Shown here: piece after piece, positions 10,786-23,183 of the stretch
Layout: the number at the start of each line of letters is the position of its first letter
Position numbering within the stretch: position 1 is the stretch's first letter
Source: Hevea brasiliensis
Lineage: Eukaryota; Streptophyta; Magnoliopsida; Malpighiales; Euphorbiaceae
Direction: 5' to 3'
Length of the DNA stretch: 64,000 nucleotides
Assembly (NCBI RefSeq): GCF_030052815.1
Contig: NC_079494.1
Location: forward strand, 34,768,467-34,832,466
Notes under the pieces: generated by a model
The model's database searches: none
What the model saw: only the letters and a program-made list of their open reading frames with translations
What the model was told of the DNA's origin: nothing
Made by a program: the position numbers and the translations under genes

Positions 10786-13281
10786 CCATAACCACCATTT
10801 TCAAGCTTTTTCAAGCTTGATTTCCCTAGCTCTCACCCCACAAAACTCTACACTCCCAACATAAAAAAGTGTTCTTGTATCTTGGTGATTCTTTTAGGAG
10901 CAAAAAGAAGAGGAAAACAAGAATCCTAGCAAGAGGGGAAACTTCACTCCATAGAGGTTAGTGACCTAACCTTAGTTTTCACCTTAAATTCATGTTAAGG
11001 ACTATGTATGAGTGCAATTTATAAAGAAAATTTGTTAAATACCATTTATATGCCAACCCATAATTTTTGGTAGCCATGGTTAGGGCAAGATTGTGATGAT
11101 TTTAATGAAGTTAAAAGGGTAGTATGGCTGCCCATAATATGCATCTTGTAAGTGAAGTGATGAAATGCAATGATAATGCATGGTTTTGTAATGTTGAGTT
11201 AGGGTTTGGGGTGGAAAAATGAGACTTTGATCGTGTGATGATGAAAGTAGGTTTTAATGGTCAATTAGTGACCATTAGGTTTGGTTTGAATAAAAAATGA
11301 AGTGAATGGTGTAGTGGGATTGGAGTTTGGTGTGGCTGCCCTTGGTAACCTGCAGAACTGGGTATGAGTCTAGCAGGTTTGGATAGCAATAACTTGAATT
11401 GTAGATGTCCAATTGGTGCAAGTCCAATTGGACATGAAACTAGACACATAATGGCACAACTTTTGTGAAGAAACCATACCTAGAAAACCAAAACAAGTGG
11501 ACCAAAAGATAGCTCTATTCTGGGTGACCTGCAGTCTAACTGGGCAAAATGATCAAATGAACAGTATTTGGTCATTTGGCAATAACTCAGTGTAGAAAGG
11601 TCCAATTGACCTAAAATTTTACCAACAATAAGCTGAGATATATACCAACAACTTTCATGGAGAAACCTAACTCAAATTATGACCAGAACATATTCAAAAA
11701 GTGAGTTGCAGCCACTATTCCTAACAATGTAGATTTGGTCAGTCCAGAAATTCTGGAAAAATTTCAGTCCAGCCAGTTGTGGTTTTTGGGCCATAACTTG
11801 ACTTACAAAACTGCAAATGGAGTGATTCAAAAATAGAAATGCAACTAGACAAAATAAACAACAACTTTCATGTTGATCATTTTGCCAAATTCCCACTGCA
11901 AAAATGACTAATGGAACAGTAAAAACAAAGCATGAAAACTGAAAATTGGACAACAAAGCATGAAAACTGAAAATTCTGTCCAATTAACATTAAGCTTAGA
12001 AATGGTATTGGTAACCAATACAAACAAATTTAAAATGCAAAATGTGGTATGTTGATGATATTTAAACCAATATACTTATTGTCAATGCAAAAGTCAACAT
12101 TTTAGTTGACCAATGAAATGAATAGTTGCCATAAAATTTCAATTTCAAAGAATTACATAAATTAAAAGTGTTAAATGCCCTAGTAGGCCTAATGTGATTG
12201 GTTTGGATAGGTTAGCATGCCAATAGGGTTCTGTTAGTAGAACTGCATATGGCTTTATGCCATTCTGTGTTTCACAGCTTCTCATACCATTCTGTGACAT
12301 AATAGCCTTTGGCTATGTTATTTGAGTTGTTACACTTAGGTTTTAACCATAATGATTATTACAGCTTATTAGTTGTTCTGTTGCACACCGGGAGACACAA
12401 TGTCACCGATGGTGTGATGGTCCGAGGTACTTAGTACCCAGTGCCAATTTACCCGTTTATCCAGTCCAGTCAACCTATATAGGTTACTCGAGCAATGATA
12501 ATAAACCTGATCGAATTTTAATTAAATAATACTGCAAATAATATTAGAAATTAAGTCTACTAAAAAATGTAAACATACATTTTGGATACTTATTTTTATT
12601 ATATTTTATTTTATTTTATTGTCACCACTAAGCAGAATTGCTTAGCGCGTCGCTTTTGCCACGCGCAGGTACTGGAGATCTAGCTGGGGAGCCCAGTAGA
12701 CATCAGACAGGGTGAGCCTTCAGAGCTGCATCCGGGGTCCAGAGTCACCTCACATTTGCACTGCATATGGTAGGACATTAGGATTTTGGTTATCATTTTT
12801 GTATTTTGCATTTTGTATTAGTTTTGGATTGTAACTATAAACTCTTGTAATTATGTAATAATGCAAATATATGAAATTTCATGTTATTGAAATTTTCTGA
12901 ATAATGTATGTTGATAAATAAAATGTTGAGAAATATTTATGAATGTGTTTCTAGTAATGAAGTGAAAAGAAAATTTTCTGAAAATAGTGTTGTGATTTGA
13001 GATTGAGATTCTGAGATTGACTTGAATGCGTATAATGGAGTTTGGATTTGGAAATTATATTGGAAGTGTTTTTAAACAGGTTCAGAAGAACTGTTTTTCT
13101 AATTTATAGCCGGCACTCTGCCTGATTTTTCATAAAATTTGCAGAAAAATTCAGATTTATCAAAAATTAAAAATAAATGAATTAAAAGGGATAAATTGGA
13201 ATAGAAACATAAATTGGTGCTCTGGCACACTGAGTGGCATAAATTGCTCGGTTACACTATAGACGGGTAAGGGGTGTCACA
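10786..13281 (+). mobile_element. 3' LTR of element F, 5'-truncated
   Basis: This is about 2.5 kb matching positions from about 2470 of the 5' LTR to its end (TGTCACA). The first roughly 680 bp, the polypurine tract and most of integrase are missing. Near the breakpoint both parents carry GTGACCT (2465 in the LTR, 10773 in integrase), suggesting joining by short homology. A duplication of about 27 bp, ending in AAAGCATGAAAACTGAAAATT, near 11930-11980 is absent from the 5' LTR. The hairpin at 11406-11434 is perfect. The right boundary is fixed by the TGAGC target duplication. Confidence 0.88.
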
Positions 13282-13303
13282 TGAGCACTTTAGACAGGTG
13301 TTA

Positions 13304-13364
<61 letters not shown>

Positions 13365-16300
13365 TTTTAACTGAAGTGAACCCAAATAACAAATATGAAG
13401 TATCAGTAATTTCTGTAAAAATTTTGACAGAGTGTCATCTGTATTTTGAATAAAACAGTTCTTAAAAACCTGTAAAAAGCACTTTCAATATATTTGTTCA
13501 ATCCCAAACTCCAGTATGACTCAACACAAATCAATTTTCTCAACATTTGTCAAACTCAATTCAACATCAATTTTCAATATTTCCAAAGATAGACTACAAA
13601 ATGACAGAGTAGTTCAAAAGCCAAGATAAGAAATAAATATATTACAACTTTAGTTTACAACTGCTCAAGACCAAATACAACATATACATACAGTGCATAT
13701 ACATTACAACAAAAATTACAAAAAGGTGGTATACTCAAAATACCCGGCAGAATCCCAAAATGTAGTACATGCAGCTTACTCTGCTGCTCTGTTTGTCTGC
13801 CTACCTGCGACAGCAATGAAAAAGCTATCGCTGAGCCAATGTCTCAGTGGTACACAACATTAAGAAAATGCAATTTAAAATCATAAACCATAAATCATAT
13901 AAACTGTGGATACTTAAAATCATAGTTAAATTCAAAAGACAGAGCATGTCATAAAGAATGAAACTCCATTTCACAATATCTCAATGAATATCAATAAATC
14001 ACACACACAACTTAATCATGATTCCAAAGTCCAATTCGTCCCAAAAACCAATGGCTAATGAGGAATAACATAGCTAGCTAGCAATTATATGAGTACTTAT
14101 TTTATTCATCCTCAATTGGCACACATATCAACACTTCAGCCAGAGAGAGAATTCAAAGCCAATTCGTCCCACCGAACAAGCTACCGAGGAATTCAATCAA
14201 TACACATGATAGCTGTGGTTTCAAACCATTTGCAATATTTTTCAAGCACTAAGTATCCATCAAATTTCATTCAAACAAATTTTCCACAATTTAAGCAATA
14301 ACATACAAATTGTCATAATTTATTTTAATTGAAAATTTAAAGGAAATAACTATTGTGCACAAACCACTGATAAATGCCTCTTGGCCTTGACTCAGTGGTT
14401 CTTTCCCCTTCCCTGAGTCTTTGCTAACTGAAACACACAATTTAAAGTGTTTCAGTACTCAATTAAATTATCTTTAACAATAAGGTTCAATAATTAATTT
14501 ATTTAATATTATTGCTTTCATTAGTCAACCTATAATGTTGACCTTTGATGCACTATAGGGAAATAAATTTTAATGTTACCAATATGTGACATTTTATAGT
14601 CCTTTAGTGTTGGTACATGTTACCAATTTCATTTTCAAGTGTATTGCATTTTATTGCAATTTATCGGATTTTGGTATATTGTTTTGACCTAGCCAGATGA
14701 CCTAGTTTCATCGGTTTTCGGGTTTTGGTCAGAATTACAAACTTGTAGGTCTATGTCTTAGTGAACTTTTGCTACAAATTTTAGGTCATTTGGAGTTTAC
14801 TAGACCAAGTTATGGTCATTTTACTATTGCTGGACATATTGTACTAAAATGGCAAACTTAGGTCATTTTTAGGTCATTTCCGATTCTGGCAGTTTTTATA
14901 CCCGAACTTGTGTAAGCATTTTGACTTGCTTATGGTCATTTCTGGGTTTTGTAATCTCTACAAAAGATGTAGCCCTATGTCTAAGCTTTCCAACCATATA
15001 AATTTTAGGTCATTTGGACTTGTTTTGAGTGAGTTATGGCCAAAATACTGACTACTGTTCAAATGGTCAATTTTCAGGTTTGCAAAGTCACCAATCCGGA
15101 TTTGGTCAATTTTCATGTCACTTTCTGGACAGAATTTAGGTAGGTTTCTAGCATGAAAGTTGGCACATTTTATGCCTAGTTTCACCTCCAATTGGCCTCA
15201 TGCCAATTGGAGTTACACAATTCCATTTATATCCTAAAATACATACTACCCTTAACACATTTCTAAAGCACCAACCAATCACACATTCAACTAGCTCTAA
15301 CTTCACTTTGCAAACAATTTTGCATTTATATCATACCACAACCATTCATCACTTTACATTATAGTCACTTTAGGAACAATATAACCAATTGACAATGCAC
15401 CAATTACACTTCCAATTCACATTATCCAATTCTAGACAACATATACACATAACACTCCTAACCATTACATATAACTTCCATCACCAATTATACAAGCTGC
15501 CCCTACATCATCACCACCAGAATTCATCAATAAGTTTCATGATATCATACATAATTTCATGGGTTTAAAGGCTGCCCAAAAATGGTAGTTTACTTAGGTA
15601 TTGAATTTCCCTTACAAACCTTAATTTCAATTGCTCAATTCACACATACACATAAAATACATTAGCTAAAACATCTTATGACATCAATCAATATGATTTC
15701 CCATCAATTCCCAATAAATATATGTAAGAATAATTCATTAACCATGAGGTTCCATGGATGTCCAAAATTAGATATACCAATAACTCCTCAAAACTTTAAA
15801 ATTCCTTCACCAAATCACCTATCTCAAACTAAACATAAACTTTAACAAAGAAAGGATGAAGAAATGGTTACTTACCTCTTATGGACTTCCTCAAAACTCC
15901 ACTAAATCTCTTCTTTCTTGTTCCCAAAATGTTGCCCAAGGTGTGTGTGCAAGCTTTAATGAAGAAAATTATGTGGAAAGTGGCTTAAAGTGATGTGCAT
16001 AGAGCTTGGTTGAGGTACGGCAATGGAGGATTCCATGGAGGATGATTTCGGCTGAATATTGAGAGGTTTAAGATGATGGAATTTTCTATCCCAAATGGCT
16101 TATAAAGGTGTTCCAAATTATGAGTTAGTGGAGCATTAACTTATGTTTATGTTTAATGAATTTCCAAGTTCCATAATTTGCAAATTTGCCACCAAACTTT
16201 CACTATTTATATTTCATTTCTAATTTTCATTTTTCATAGGGTTTTCAAACTTTAATTTCATTTATTTTTTCATGGACATTTAGGTCAAAAGCAAACTCGG

Positions 16301-16749
16301 GGTGTCAATTGCCCAAAATGCCCCTATTCGGGTTATACTCCCAATTTTTTGGTAACACCGATTTTTGTCGGTTTCTCGATTTCTTTTTTTTTTCTTTGTA
16401 CTAATTAATTAATTTTTTTTGACATTTTCAATGTCATTTATACTTCAATAGATGTTTATTTCAGTCTTAAAAATATTTCCCAAGGTTCCCCGTGGTTCAG
16501 GGCTAGTCAACAGTCCTCGCCGCAACTTTTCTGTGCGATCACCCATCGCTACGTTTTTTAGCTCGTTTAACTTTATCACATTTCATTGCTCTTATTTTTC
16601 CTTTGTTTTTCTTATATTTTCCTCTATTGTATTTCATTATTTCATGTCTTCTCACTAACATTTAAGTGTAGTTCCAGGCATTCTAGCTGTCTGGACAGAC
16701 ACCGATCACCAGAACAGTAGAACGCATTACCGAATATAAGGGTGTTACA
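13282..16749 (-). mobile_element. Main part of the 5' LTR of element D
   Basis: On the minus strand this starts TGTAACACCC at 16749 and runs to 13282, where F interrupts it; it ends at 1786-1646. The first 250 bp match the LTR starts of A and B, including the CGATGGGTGA block near 16540. The hairpin CTCCAATTGG/CCAATTGGAG is at 15186-15212. It contains an AT dinucleotide tract at 13305-13361 not seen in A or B. The stretch 15230-16100 is AT-rich sequence without any coding signal. Confidence 0.88.
13305..13361. repeat. (AT)n microsatellite inside the D LTR
   Basis: About 28 AT units are followed by a run of eight T. The flanks (ACAGGTGTTAGA and AACTGAAGTGAA) match the A and B LTRs, where the same place holds only a short A/T-rich stretch. 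The tract therefore expanded within this LTR copy. Confidence 0.95.
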
Positions 16750-18250
16750 TAGTCTTTCTCAGACTCTGGCTGTGTCAACACTGGAGCTTCTATAAGCATA
16801 GCCTTCAGCTTCTCAAAGCTGGTTTGACATTTATCATTCTAGTCAAACTTTGCATTCTTATGCAGTTACTTAGTCAGTGGGGCTGCTATAAGGGAAAATC
16901 CCGTCACAAATCTCCTGTAGTATCCAGCTAACCCTAAAAAGCTTCTGACTTCTATTACATTTTTGGGAGGCTTCCATACAACTATTGCTTCAATCTTCTT
17001 TGGATCTACCCTAATCCCATCTGCTGACACAATGTGTACAAGGAAAGATATCTCATCCAACCAGAAGTCACACTTGGACAACTTGGCATACAACTGCTTT
17101 TCCCGCAATGTCTATAGTACTACTCTCAGGTGTTCATCATGCTCCTCCCGGTTCTTAGAATACACCAAGATATCATCTATAAAGACCACAATAAACTGAT
17201 CCAAGTAGGGATGAAAGATACAGTTCATTAGGTCCATAAAAGTTGCTGGTGCATTTGCCAACCCAAATGGCATCATTAAAAACTCATTGTGTCCATATCG
17301 GGTCCCGAAAGCAGTCTTAGGAACATCTGTCTCCTTCACTCTCAACTGGTGATAGTCGGATCTGAGATGTATCTTGGAGAATACTCTAGTTCCTCTCAAC
17401 TAATCAAACAGGTAATCTACCCTAGGTAAAGGGTATTTGTTTTTCACAGTCACCTTATTCAGCTGCCGGTAGTTTATATATTACCGAAGGGTACCGTCCT
17501 TCTTCACAAACAGCACTGGTGCTCCCTAGGGTGACAGACTAGGGCGTATAAAGCTCTTGTCTAGTAGCTCCTATAACTAAACTTTCAACTCTCTCAGTTC
17601 AATAGGTGCCATCCTATGTGGAGCAATGAATATCGGTGCAGCACCCGGCATAACCTCTGTAGAAAACTCTACTTCTCTATCAGGTGACAAAATCGACAAC
17701 TCTTTTGGAAACACATCCGAAAAAATCACATACAATGGGGGATCTCCTGCATCCTTGGGCTAGTCTTCCTGGTGTCAACCACATGTGCTAAGAAAGCCTC
17801 ACAGCCCTTCCTTATCAATCTCTTGGCTGTTGTAGCTGATATGATGGTAGAAAGATAACCTGTTCCTTCACTCACAACTGTAATCTCATCCTCTTTAGCC
17901 GACAATCTACCATCACCTAATGATGTGATAACCAATCCACTCCTAATATCACATCAAACTCATAGAATGGTAGCTCAATCAAGTTAGCTGAAAACTCACA
18001 ACCCTGTATCCTTAGAGGACAATCCTTGTAGACCTTTTTGACCATGACACTATGGCCTAAAGGGTTTGTGACTTGTATGTCCTCCTCTAACTCCTCTACT
18101 TGTACCCCTCTATCAGCTGGTGGTGTAATACACACATATGAATGTGTGGAACCTAGATCAATCAATACACATACTAGCAAATCAAAAAGGGAAAATGTAA
18201 CTCTAATGACATCAACTGACTCTGGCTCATCTCGAGCTCTCACAGCATAA
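16750..18250 (-). pseudogene. pol: Gypsy protease and partial RT of element E
   Basis: The protease active site reads VLIDLGSTHSYV, with the catalytic Asp codon at 18159-18157. It is followed by the conserved ELPFYEFDVILGVDWLSHH block and, at about 17830, the LIRKGCEAFLAHVVDT linker. RT is spread over several frames with stops: [13 protein letters not shown] is at about 17186-17150 and [12 protein letters not shown] at about 16940-16905. The reading ends with a block like [16 protein letters not shown] directly against the LTR of D. RNase H and integrase are not in the window. The stops in the RT N-terminal third (17700-17400) are dense, so it cannot be translated as one protein. Confidence 0.88.
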
Positions 18251-19557
18251 GCACGAGGTGCTACCCTAGTCTCTTGCCTTTGCACTATCTCTATAGTAGG
18301 CCTCTGTGATATACCAGTTGTATCAGGCCTCACAAGTTTTCTACCCCACTGTGCTGCTAGGGCAAACCTCTCCATCTGAGGTGGAGTAGTAGGAGCACTA
18401 GTGTTCCTCTGTGGACAATCCTTCAGGAAGTGATCCATAGACCAACATCTGAAACATCCACCTGTCAATAATCTACACTCTCCTCTGTGGGGTCTACCAC
18501 AATGTACACAAGCAGGTGGTGGGGCTGATCCTTGTGCAACTGCACCAAGTGAACTACCCACTGATGCACCAGACTGTCCTCCTCCTCTCCTTGGAGCAAA
18601 TCGAGACTTTTGCTTCTTGCCCCGACCCTAAGTCTGACCCGGAGACTCCTTGGGCCTCTTATTACCCGTGTCTGCTAAACCGGACTAACTAGATCTAGAA
18701 CCCATCTTGCATTACCAGTCCTTTCTGGACTGCTCTTCATTTCTGACTCTCTCCACATCAAAGGCTAATGGTACCAAGAGAAAGAAATCTATGAAGTGGT
18801 GAGATGTCACTATCAACTTGATGTTGTTATTCAGTCCATCTTGAAACCTTCTGCACTTACCAGTTTTTGTGGGCATCAACTCTAATGCATTTCCGCTGAG
18901 CCTCATGAATTCCCGCTCATAATCGGAGACTGTAAGTTGCCTTTGTTTCAGTGCCAGGAATTCTCTCCTTCTGGCCTCCAAGTACACATAACATATGTTT
19001 TTCTTTCTGAATTTAGCCAGAAAGAACTCCCATGTGATCTATGCAGGCTGTACCACTCTAGATATTGTCAGCCACCATCTATAAGCATCCTCCTATAGCA
19101 GTGATGGAGCACACTCTAACTGCTGCTCTAGGGTATAGTGCAACTGCTGCAATACCCTCTCTATCCTTTCCATCCAATACTCTGTTGTGGCTGGATCATC
19201 ATGCCTCTTACCCCTAAAGTCAACTGCCCCATACTTTCGTAGTCTCTCTAGTAGAGATCTGTGTATAGGTTGTGGCTATGGGGGCGGTGGTGCCTGTACA
19301 GGTGGTGGTGGTGGTGGCTGTGGCTGTGGCTGTAGAGGTGGAGGTGGAGGTGGCAGTGGCTGTGGGATGGCTCTGATGACCTGACGAAGCAACTGAGCCA
19401 TCTGTTCCAGGAAGGCCTGCTATGCTCTCCCTACAGTACCCTAGGATAACTCAGCTCTACTGCTTCACTCCCTACTAGGAGCAGGTGCGGGTGCGTGACT
19501 CTCTACGTCCTCCTTTATCGGTCCTGGAGGCTCGTGCTCTGAAGGATCAGATGCCAT
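18250..19557 (-). pseudogene. gag: Gypsy gag of element E, broken
   Basis: The ATG at 19557 (minus) begins MASDPSEHEPPGPIKEDVES. A long Pro/Gln-rich stretch follows (about 19390-19265), and then the gag core LRKYGAVDFRG. The stretch 18987-18712 carries the block EARRREFLALKQRQLTVSDY. The zinc knuckle CFRCWSMDHFLKDC at 18456-18415 is intact, preceded by CVHCGRPHRGEC. The frame 18561-17917 runs through the knuckle into the protease, so gag and protease share a reading frame in this family. Several stops break the N-terminal half. Confidence 0.85.
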
Positions 19558-19682
19558 CAATCTTATAAAACAGACAAAGAACATATCTGCATTAGTGTCA
19601 CCTTGACTCTATTTAAAGGCCCATGCATGTGATGCACTATATATATTTCTAACTATCTAGGTCTAGGACCGCCTAAACCTCT

Positions 19683-19693
19683 GCTCTGATACA
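19683..19693 (-). other. Primer-binding site of element E, one base short
   Basis: On the minus strand this reads TGTATCAGAGC, the initiator-Met PBS TGGTATCAGAGC with one G missing, five bases after the LTR end at 19699. As read it would pair less well with the primer tRNA. Confidence 0.75.
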
Positions 19694-19698
19694 CTAAA

Positions 19699-22600
19699 TG
19701 TGATGCCCCTTACTCGTCTACTGTATAACCGAGCAAGAAGTGCCACATTTGGTGCCGGAGCACCCTATCTTATTTTATCATATCTATTGTAAACTTTTAA
19801 TTTCATTTAAAAGTAGTAATCCATGTGTAGAAATTATTATTATTTTTTTTTATATCTTATTTCTGTGGAGACCCGGACAGAGCCTCCTCTGTTTTTTTAG
19901 CATCTGGCGGGTTTCCACTAATCACTTGTTAACATGTCCATATTCATTTCACTCATTTTCATATCATATTCTCCTTTATCAAATCATTTACAATATTTAT
20001 GAGATCTCAAAATGAAGTATCATCTATTGCATTCATATGGAATTTCATAGATAATAAATTACAAGTTTTCATTTCAATCTCAAACTTTAATTACAAGTCC
20101 AAAATGAAATACATCATAACTAGTAATTACATCATGATTTGACATAATAAACCAAAATACTAATCTATACATGGGCCCTACCAAAATACAAAAGACTGAT
20201 GAGGTGACTCTGGACAGTGGCAGATCTGGTCACAGCTCTATCAAGGCACTACTGGTGCTGCTGCTGCAGCTGCTCGGACTGGTCTCCAACACCTATGCGA
20301 TGGAAAACCAACAAGTTAAGTATAACGCTTAGTGGTGCATAATTTATAATAACAATAACTGAACAATTTAAATAATAATTCTATATATGGAAAATCTCAT
20401 AATTTCTAGGTATTTTGCATTTTCATTTCACTTTGGAAACAATTTAAATTATCAAGATCCTTTCTATTTACTTATTGTATATTTAGTCTTAATTAATTAT
20501 TATCAGTGCCCAAGAAACTTATAACAAATTATCCAAGGTGATATACGAGAGTATACTAGTTAGACAGCCATATATCTATCCGGTATACATCTATCAGGCA
20601 CGAGGCTAGCTGTCACGCATGAGGCCCGCAGTCTGGCTTGTAAAGCCAGAATAAAGTTTAGCACACTGGCCAGTAAGTAGGCATATAGCCTGTAGAACAA
20701 TCATAACAGACATATATTAACAGTTCATGATTTTCTCGGTAGGCAGTACTGCTATCTGTAGTCCCTAATTGGTATACCAATTGATGCAAACTAAATAAAT
20801 AAGTCTAGGTATACTATAGGCAATCACACATTGTTACATTTTTATTTGAATGTTCATATCACTTTATAGTGGAAAAATAGGTTCCACATACCTCTTTCAT
20901 GTAATTTAGTGTTTAATAGCTTGTTAGGGTTAAATTCCCTACCAAAAGATAATTTATCTCATGGACCTTTCTTTAGTTTCAGTTTTTGTGTCTCACCTTT
21001 ATCTATCCATTTGATCAATTTGCAGCCACTGTTGGGCCACACTTCCTTCACAAAAGTTGTTTCCCTATGTCTTATCCTTATTTTCCTTTTTGAATCATGT
21101 CAATTTGATTTTTAGAACTCAATATATGGTCAGATAACCATAACTGACTCAGTTTCATATTCTAGTTCCTTAAGTAGGTAGCTTTTGGTCTTAGAGTTTA
21201 CCTAATTAATGGAACAGGTTGTAGTCACTTTTAGACATGGTGATCCTTATTAAAATTGTTGCCCTGTATCTTATGATCATTGAGAAATTTGTATCACAAT
21301 TTTTCAAGCTTTTTGGAATTATTTATGGCCAATTAACTGACCTGGGCTCATGTACCCTGTGCCAACAGAGGCTTAGTTCAAGATAGTGATTACAGGTCAT
21401 GTTTTGAGGTTCTTACAAGCATAATTTGAGGAAGGTTTCTACAACTAAGTTGTAGCCCTATTTTTCAGGTTTCTAGAAAGGTATGGCTCATCTCCATTGG
21501 AGTTTTCTAATGGGACTTATGACTAAAATACTGTTATGGGGTCAAGTGTAGTTTGGTCAGATTGCAGGTTTTGCTGCAGTGAATTTTTCTAACTATTTGA
21601 CCAAGTTCCCTTGATTTATGGGTTTTGGTCAAAATACCAATTTTGCAGGTCAATGTCTTATGGACATTTTGCCACTAGTTTCACTACATTTGAGTTCTTG
21701 TAGACCAAGTTAGCGCTATTTTTCCAAGACTGGTCAGGTGAGTTTATGTCTAGTTGTTTCTGGACAACCTAATTATGGGCAGTTTTGTGACCCAACTTGG
21801 GCTAGCAATTTGGTTTGGTTTTTGGCATTTCTGGGTTCAATGGTCTTCATAAAAATTGTAGCCCTATATCCAATGGTGTCAAATTCAGGTCATTTGGACC
21901 AGCATAGAGAGAGTTATGACCAAATGAACAGGTACTGTTCATTTTGTCACTTTCTAGGTTTGGTGTAGGGTAATCCAGAATCCGGATTTAAGCAGTGTTT
22001 AGGTCAAGTTTTTGACAAAAATTGGGCATGGTGTCTACATGAAAAATGGGCTATTTTGAGTTTAATTTCACCTCCAATTGGCCTCATACCAATTGGAGTC
22101 ACACTTTTTCAGTTACGGTTCCACAAATCCACTAGACTCATTGAGTCCTAACCTGCAGAAAATTGACACTTCCAAAACTCAATCTCCTCCAACTTCATTA
22201 CTTCAATTTGCATGCAATGCACTTCTACAAGAAACAATCTCAACTCAATAGGTCAATTTCAAGCATTTACATAAAGTTCTCAATCATTTTCACAAATACT
22301 ACACAATCAAACTCCCAAGCATATCAACTTATCACACATTCTCATGGAACCATTTTTCATCACTTAAAAGTAACAAACCTCAAGTTCCATAGCTGTCGAA
22401 AATTCAAGGGTTCTTTCCTCAAGATTTTCTTTTTAATTTCATGAATTTTATACTTGGCTAAATATGTTTTTCATGTTTAATGAAGAGAAGAAGAGGGATT
22501 AGTGCACTAACCTTTTTTGTAACTTGTTAAACTTCACTTCCTTTGCTTCTTATGGGTATCTACGGCTTTCTTATGGAATGAGGAGTATTTTTTGTGAAGT

Positions 22601-23183
22601 GAGCTATGGGTTTTGGGTGGAAGAAGCTTGGGAAATCAAGCTTGAAAGCTTGACAATAATGGAGGGAAACGGAGTAAGCAACCGGCCATGGGAGAGAAAG
22701 AGAAAGAGAGAGAATAAGTGGAGGAAGAAAAGGGTTGGTGGGTTTTGTCTCCAGTAGCATATATATATTCTAAATTTTGTACTTTAAATTTTTAAGTTTC
22801 CTAAGCTTTTTCTTTTCTTTTTCTTCTTTTTTTTTTCTTCTTTTCTAATTCAATTCATAAGGTTTTTAACTTATGTTAATTTTTATTCTCTCAAATTTTT
22901 AATTTTGACATTTAGGTCAAAATTCACCTCAAGGGGTGAAATGACTAAAATGCCCTTCATGGTGAATATTGTGTTATGTTTATTATTTTTGTACCAATTA
23001 ATGAATTCTCTAAATTTTATTTTAGTTTTTTAAAATTTTTCTTATATTTTCTTAACATTTATTTCTTCAATTTATGCCTCCTCACTATAGTCTAGGTGTA
23101 GTTTCAGACATTCTGACTGTCTGAACAGACATTAGTCGCTGAAACAGTTGAATGTATGGACTACCTACGGTGAGAGCATTATA
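19699..23183 (-). mobile_element. 5' LTR of element E
   Basis: The LTR is about 3.5 kb. On minus it starts TATAATGCTC, a decayed TGTAACACCC, and ends GGGCATCACA. The block with AGACAGTCAGAATG near 23100 aligns with the start of the other Gypsy LTRs. The hairpin CTCCAATTGG/CCAATTGGAG is at 22072-22098. A pyrimidine-rich tract lies at 22800-22850 on the plus strand. Short open frames here (for example near 22524-22757) have no recognisable product and look like chance openings. Confidence 0.85.

Larger units (their letters stand above)
1787..13281 (+). mobile_element. Ty3/Gypsy element F, plus strand, with nested solo Copia LTR
   Basis: This element has a 5' LTR (1787-4945), PBS (4951-4962), gag, protease, RT, RNase H, a truncated integrase, and a 3' LTR lacking its first roughly 680 bp (about 10786-13281). 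It is flanked by a perfect 5-bp duplication TGAGC (1782-1786 and 13282-13286), so it inserted as a unit into the LTR of D. A solo Copia LTR splits its gag at 6239-8344. The two LTRs differ at roughly one site in ten by eye, the largest divergence of any LTR pair here, so F appears old. Many in-frame stops make it non-autonomous. Confidence 0.9.
1..16749 (-). mobile_element. Ty3/Gypsy element D, minus strand, partial, split by element F
   Basis: This is a minus-strand Gypsy element whose 5' LTR runs from 16749 down to 13282 and then from 1786 to 1646. Element F (1787-13281) sits inside that LTR. The two sides rejoin cleanly at the 5-bp duplication TGAGC (1782-1786 and 13282-13286). After the LTR come a primer-binding site and gag (1277 to 1); protease, RT and integrase would lie to the left of the window. 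The LTR starts with TGTAACACCC (read on minus) and ends TGTGACA, like elements A and B, whose gag is also closely similar. The rejoined LTR is about 3.6 kb. D begins directly inside the RT of element E; the flank is TAGTC at 16750-16754. The matching left flank is outside the window, so the target duplication cannot be confirmed. Confidence 0.88.
16750..23183 (-). mobile_element. Ty3/Gypsy element E, minus strand, cut in RT by element D
   Basis: This minus-strand element has a 5' LTR (23183-19699), PBS (19693-19683), gag (19557 to about 18250), protease and part of RT. Its frame stops at 16750 because element D is inserted there; the remainder is presumably left of the window. Its LTR end (CAGTAGACGAGTAAGGGGCATCACA on minus, in part) resembles F more than A, B or D, and its gag start also follows F. 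The right flank at 23184 is Athila-type sequence, so E probably inserted into element G. Confidence 0.85.

Noticed and set aside
13305..13361. Possible origin or matrix attachment site at the AT tract
   Set aside because: A pure AT dinucleotide run in an LTR is explained by slippage; no further motif supports another role.
19187..19384. Gly/Cys-rich plus-strand open stretch that could suggest a small secreted protein
   Set aside because: It is the reverse strand of the Pro-rich region of E gag; Gly and Cys come from GGTGG and TGTGG repeats.
22524..22757. Plus-strand open stretch with a basic C-terminal end in the E LTR as a small gene
   Set aside because: It lies inside an LTR, is low complexity near its end, and has no recognisable counterpart in the other Gypsy LTRs here.
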